Assembly (NCBI GenBank): GCA_050084985.1
Contig: JBITNC010000001.1
Location: forward strand, 122,884,001-122,948,000
DNA: 64,000 bases
Direction: 5' to 3'
Source: Nageia nagi
Taxonomy: Eukaryota > Pinophyta
Below, one piece after another: positions 59,418 through 64,000 of this stretch; position 1 is the stretch's first letter; every line of letters starts with the position of its first letter. The notes below the pieces were generated by a model. That model worked only from the letters and a program-made list of their open reading frames with translations, was not told the DNA's origin and ran no database searches. The position numbers and the translations under genes are program-made.

Positions 59418-59790
59418 GATTGTTATTGTTATTGTTATTGTTATTGTTATTGTTATTGTTATTGTTATTGTTATTGTTATTGTTATTGTTATTGTTATTG
59501 TTATTGTTATTGTTATTGTTATTGTTATTGTTATTGTTATTGTTATTGTTATTGTTATTGTTATTGTTATTGTTATTGTTATTGTTATTGTTATTGTTAT
59601 TGTTATTGTTATTGTTATTGTTATTGTTATTGTTATTGTTATTGTTATTGTTATTGTTATTGTTATTGTTATTGTTATTGTTATTGTTATTGTTATTGTT
59701 ATTGTTATTGTTATTGTTATTGTTATTGTTATTGTTATTGTTATTGTTATTGTTATGGTTATTGTTATTGTTATTGTTATTGTTATTATT
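59418..59790. repeat. Hexanucleotide microsatellite (ATTGTT)n, about 61 units
   Basis: Near-perfect run of about 366 bp with a single substitution (TTATGG near 59753) and an ATT-rich end. The long open frames on both strands are (Val-Ile)n, poly-Leu and (Ile-Thr)n by-products of the repeat. Confidence 0.98.
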
Positions 59791-59894
59791 ATTATTAAAG
59801 TGTGAATACTAAATTTCATTTACTAGTTACATTTGATTTATTTAAATTAAATTACAAATCTAGTATTGAATAGAATAAATAAGAAATTCCTTTG

Positions 59895-60594
59895 TGTAGA
59901 TGCCTAAAAATAAATTATTATTTATTAAATAATTCATTTTATCTCCTCAATTATGTATTATATAAAAAGGGGTTAAAAATACACAAAGTAAGGTATTTCA
60001 TGTAATGGACCATTATATCATGACCTAGGGATCAAATCTTATAATACAAGTGTTGCTATATAAAGACATCAAAAGCAACCAAAAAAGGGGGGTATCCATA
60101 GGATCTAAGAGGAGACTCTCTCAATTGAATATTAGATAAAAGATTATAACTAGGCTATAGTACATCATAGAATCCATAATAAGATCAAAGAAAAATAAAG
60201 GAGAATGACAAGTATGCCCTAAGGGAGATCCTTGTGAATATCATATTTGTAACAAGAGAACATCATTTCTTATCTTTGTTGCATATTCATTATATGATTA
60301 CTCATTCATTTGATCATATTTACATTTCTTATCACACTATTAATTTTACTTATTCCACATCATCAATGGTGTGCCTCATTTAGGCTATTAATGGCATGGT
60401 GATGTATGAATGCACATTTATTCTTGATATATGTTGTCTATAATTAATTGAATGTACAATTGGGATAAAATGAATATTATGTCATTCTTAATTATTATTT
60501 TCATATTTTAGATATATGTTAGTAAAAATAAAGTAGACTAATAGTGCATTAATTAACCCCCATAAACAATAAATCATGTTATTTTGGGTCTACA
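59895..60594 (+). repeat. Plus-strand LTR, single copy in the window
   Basis: Starts TGTAGATGCCTAAAAATAAA, close to the start of the element D LTR on its own strand (TGTAGACACCTAAAATG) and to the CCTAAAAAGG start of element A. It has a TATA box GCTATATAAAG (60055-60065) and ends GGGTCTACA. It is followed by TTTTTTGGAACCTGACATTC, like the sequence inside the LTR of element A. The partner LTR was not found, so it may lie beyond the window or be lost. Confidence 0.55.
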
Positions 60595-60616
60595 TTTTTT
60601 GGAACCTGACATTCTT
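60595..60616 (+). other. Primer-binding-site-like sequence next to the 60-kb LTR
   Basis: TTGGAACCTGACATTC shares AACCTGA with element A (GATGAACCTGATTTC). Confidence 0.35.
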
Positions 60617-61549
60617 ACACACCTAGGTCTTCATCTAGGGTAATTTCTTTTGAGAAGTCATGAATCTATTTTCCTCGCTATTCATTCCTTTAGATGAAGC
60701 TCTTTGAATTGTAGCCAAAGATAAGAATAAAGCTAGGGTTTGTTCTGCTTATATCCCAAAAATGGACCTTGATGGAAAAAAATCCTAAAATATCTAGGTC
60801 AAAAGTCCACTTTAATGAGCTTAGGAGAAATGTGTGGCATAATCTTAACTTATCTATCTAATAACCCATTCTTGATGATCACAGTGACACTAAATATTCA
60901 CATTTTAGCAAGAAAAAGGATATTATTACTAACACTCCTTAGAGATATGCTACCATTAATCCTTATAAGTTTGAGAACATGCCAATTCCTTCTTAAGTAT
61001 TCTGATAGTGAGGATGAAATTCCAAAGTTGGATAGAATCCATTGCTATGCTAAATATATTCAAGAAATGTCATCTTATAGGCAAAAATAAGAATCTTATC
61101 TTACAAATAATGCTCCTCTTATGATTAACATTTTAACTAACTATGATTTAACATAAGAGCATTATGTTGCTGTAGCATCATAGGTAGCCTATTTTCTTAT
61201 GAAATTGTAGGAACATCAAAATACAAGGTGTATAAACCACCCCTTTGTATTTGAACTTTTGAACCATGTACTTGTAAATAAATGAAGAGGGAAAGATCTT
61301 ACTCAATTTAGAATATGATAGTATGTTCATTGAAGAGGTGTGGTTTGATGTTTCAGACAAGGTATAGCAAGATTGGTCACTATCTTCATCATTTTCACAT
61401 GACTAACATCTGAGGTTATCCCAAATCTTTTACAAATGCAAAGAGGTATCTGTAGTCAATTATGTAGGTTCCCACACTTGTATTCATTATTTGGACCTAT
61501 TTTTCTATAGTTTCCCCCAATGTAGGATATTCCAAGTGTTCTATCTCAT
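60617..61549. other. Possible gag N-terminal debris
   Basis: Plus-strand text near 60805-60850 reads KVHFNELRRNVWHNLNL, placed like the basic IRHSERIHKL/IRKSARLNKD segments at the start of gag in elements A and B. The similarity is weak. A 91-codon frame at 60815-61090 has no recognised domain. Confidence 0.3.
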
Positions 61550-63460
61550 ATCATGGTAGTAACATGGCAAGATCTTAAAAATTAGCAACATTACAAGGTG
61601 CATATGGTTCAGGATCTCCTATGATTGTATGTACTTTACCTTGGAATTCAAACTTCAAAATTCCATGTAATGTGGATGGTATTGCATCCATATCATGAAT
61701 CCAAGATCTCCCTAATAACATGTTATATGATAACTTGGACTCTACAACCTAAAATTTTGTTGCTATAGTCTTGACACTTGTAGTAATCATAATTGTAGCT
61801 ATTCCTAATGGATTCTTTAATGAGATACCATAGGCCCTAATTTAGAAAGTAGCTTCTTCTAATGGAGGGATTTCTACACCTTTCACTTGTAGCTAAATTA
61901 AAAAATGATTAAAGCATACATTTACAGCTAATCCATTATTTACCATTGTTCATTTAACTTCCCATCCATCAACCATAGGTGTCATATATAAAGTTGATCA
62001 TTCATCTAAAAATTCCTAATTGAGATTTTTAGATTTTTAAAAAGAAATAGTATCACATTCCTTAATGGTTCTAATTTTTTCAAAAATCATAGCAGCTAAA
62101 ATATTATTAGGGACAATTTCATTTTTAAACAAGGCATACAATATATCCCTATGAACTTGAGAAGTAGAAATAAGATCATATAGATTGATTTTTATAGGTG
62201 TATTTTTCATTTGATCAATCATGCTATAAACTTAAGGATTAGGTGAGATACTTCTTGTTTTGTTGTGACTAGATTTGTAACAAGGCATGGGTGTCCTCTT
62301 CTCAAATTAGTACAAACCTCCTTGTCAATTGAGATGATATTAATTATAGGTCCTTGGTTGGCAAGGCTTTCATTATTTTTATTCCTTCCTTTCTCAACAA
62401 GCTCAAATATTATTATCTCTAATTTCTTTCAAAAATTTGTAGCATACCCTTTTCTTTGATGGTAAGTTCAATAGGAATCAAAGCATCCCATGGGGGTATT
62501 AACATCTTGAAAAGAGCATTCAATGAAGTGCAAAATTCTTTTTTTAATTAGATCCCTTAAAATAATGCAAGTTTGCATTAGAAATGTGTATGAATTATCT
62601 TCTATAGTATTAGACCTTTGCAACTTTGGAGGAGAAGTAGGTTTGTCCACCATATGTATCAATTTTTCATATTTATTTACATATATTTTGCGATTATCTT
62701 TAACAAAAGGTTAGGTGCATATTTAAGCTCACCTAAAGCTAATAAAACTTTTTTCTTTTTGTAATAAATGTTGTACTAGTACACTAAAACCTATATCTTT
62801 AGCACTAGAAGCATGCAAATGAAGAATAGGTATAATAGATTCATGAAAAATAGCAAAAAATTCATACACATCTAATTTACTTCTAAAAGATTTCCATACC
62901 TTTTTGAAGTGTATAATATACTTCTCTAGGGTTTCAATGCTTCCTTATGAAAGTGCACATAATTTAGACACATTGCTTTGCTCCTTGATATTTTTCTTGT
63001 ATTGGACCATGAATGCTTTGACTAAGGTCTTGAATGAATTAATTGAATTGCTAGGTAGAGCATAGAACCATTTAATAGAATCCCCTTTCAAACTCCTTGG
63101 AAATAATTTTACCATCAATCTTTCCTCCTATCCTAACTTCAGTAAGCACTCCTCCTAAAAGCCAATGAGATTTTATTTTGGATCTTATTCACTGCCAAAC
63201 ATCTCAAACTTAGGGGCCTTATGGTTGAGTGGTGGGGAAAAATTATGGATGTCATCCATAAAGGGTGAAGTGAAGATGCTATCATATTCATCCAAATTAT
63301 GTGATATTAGAAGGCCCAACTTGGATAGCAAGACCAGATGCTGAACTACCTAAACTATTCATTGTTACTATTTATTTTTTGTATTTTGGCCATGTTCATG
63401 TTCAATTCCTAAAGGAGGGTCACAATATGTTCCACTTCCATATAATCTCACATAGAGGGA
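61550..63460 (-). pseudogene. gag-protease pseudogene, Tat-type Ty3/gypsy
   Basis: On the minus strand from about 63460: the gag domain at 63170-62870 (LFPRSLKGDSIKWFYALP; AFMVQYKKNIKEQSNV; EKYIIHFKKVW), a linker, then MKNTPIKINLYDLISTSQVH at 62222-62150, the segment that precedes protease in Tat-type elements. The retropepsin follows at 61980-61570: VEIPPLEEATF, IRAYGISLKNPLGIATIMI, LLGRSWIHDMDAIPSTLHG and GDPEPYA. The catalytic site reads MVNNGLAVNVC where LVDGGAAVNVC-like text is usual, so the active Asp has become Asn. Several TAG/TAA codons also break it. It runs opposite to the LTR at 59895-60594, and no RT was found downstream. Confidence 0.85.
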
Positions 63461-64000
63461 GGATGATCAAATAAAACATGTAATATCATATTCATCTAAA
63501 TAAAGGTGTTATGTAACACCACCTATTTTTAAGTTGATATACCCTTCATCTTATCTCATGCATTTCAATTTATGCTCATGGATGTGCACATTTTAGGCTA
63601 TTAATGATGTTCATTATGCATGAATATTATTGTGTTTGAAGTTGGATCTCTAATACTCTTCATCTACTTTTGTATATTTCAATTCATGCATGTAATTCTA
63701 CTAATTCCATGCTACTAATGGTGTGTATTTTCTATAAATTGATGGTGTGGCAATTCAACTACCTAGAGCTCATTGATGATCAGAGGTATGCATGTGACCA
63801 CTCATTTTGTATATATTAGGAATGCTTTATGTATTTATGAGGTTTATACATTAGTTAGAGATCATACATGGCTTGTATAACCTCAAACAACATATTATAC
63901 ATTTTAATAATATTAATTATTTATTTATTTAATTCATTATTTATGGTATACTTTTTTGTGAACCCAACTATTCAATTTATCTTGCCCTCCTAGTGAGATC
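63461..64000. other. Unassigned window end, probable leader of the gag-protease element
   Basis: AT-rich; no LTR boundary or primer-binding site could be fixed. The element may continue beyond the window. Confidence 0.35.

Noticed and set aside
59386-59819. Long open frames of 130-158 codons on both strands
   Set aside because: They are dipeptide and homopolymer by-products of the (ATTGTT)n microsatellite.

Overview
This is AT-rich, gene-poor eukaryotic DNA (GC roughly 30% by eye) from a plant nuclear genome. The evidence is the decayed Ty3/gypsy and Copia-like LTR retrotransposons, a plant-type LINE ORF1 (DUF4283), two plant mobile domain (PMD) pseudogenes and PLS-class pentatricopeptide repeat (PPR) debris. 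The low density and old, nested repeats suggest a very large seed-plant genome, possibly a conifer (inference). No intact host gene, tRNA or rRNA gene was found. Two 100-N runs (26650-26749, 58924-59023) are assembly gaps.

Layout. 1-5111: flank holding a minus-strand Ty3 pol pseudogene (RNase H, integrase, start of a chromodomain), with the RNase H end and integrase zinc finger present twice. 5112-13015: LTR element A. 13021-15896: unassigned. 15902-24938: LTR element B, interrupted by a 1.2-kb nested mini LTR element (16950-18190). 25247-31343: LTR element C, Copia-like gag. 32085-33150: LINE ORF1 pseudogene. 33150-39400: unassigned, with (TA)n arrays and a hairpin cluster near 36.2-36.4 kb. 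39425-42790: minus-strand PPR debris split by an LTR-like insertion. 43750-44880: tandem repeats of about 285 bp. 46156-58093: LTR element D (minus strand, perfect ATATG target duplication). 59418-59790: a hexanucleotide microsatellite of about 61 units. 59895-60594: a plus-strand LTR. 61550-63460: a minus-strand gag-protease pseudogene.

How the parts relate. A and B share one unusual plan: gag on the plus strand with a C-x2-H type zinc knuckle, no recognisable protease, reverse transcriptase or integrase, then a PMD gene on the opposite strand, then a tandem-repeat zone before the 3' LTR. D has a very long gag, a protease lying between two zinc-knuckle modules, and then several kilobases of degenerate satellites where polymerase would be expected. 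C has a Copia-type gag and a long acidic repetitive tract but no visible pol. The window therefore looks like a collection of non-autonomous gag-bearing LTR elements. The recurring gag + antisense PMD architecture is the observation most worth following up. All coding calls come from reading short frames by eye in mutated sequence, so boundaries of pseudogenes are approximate.
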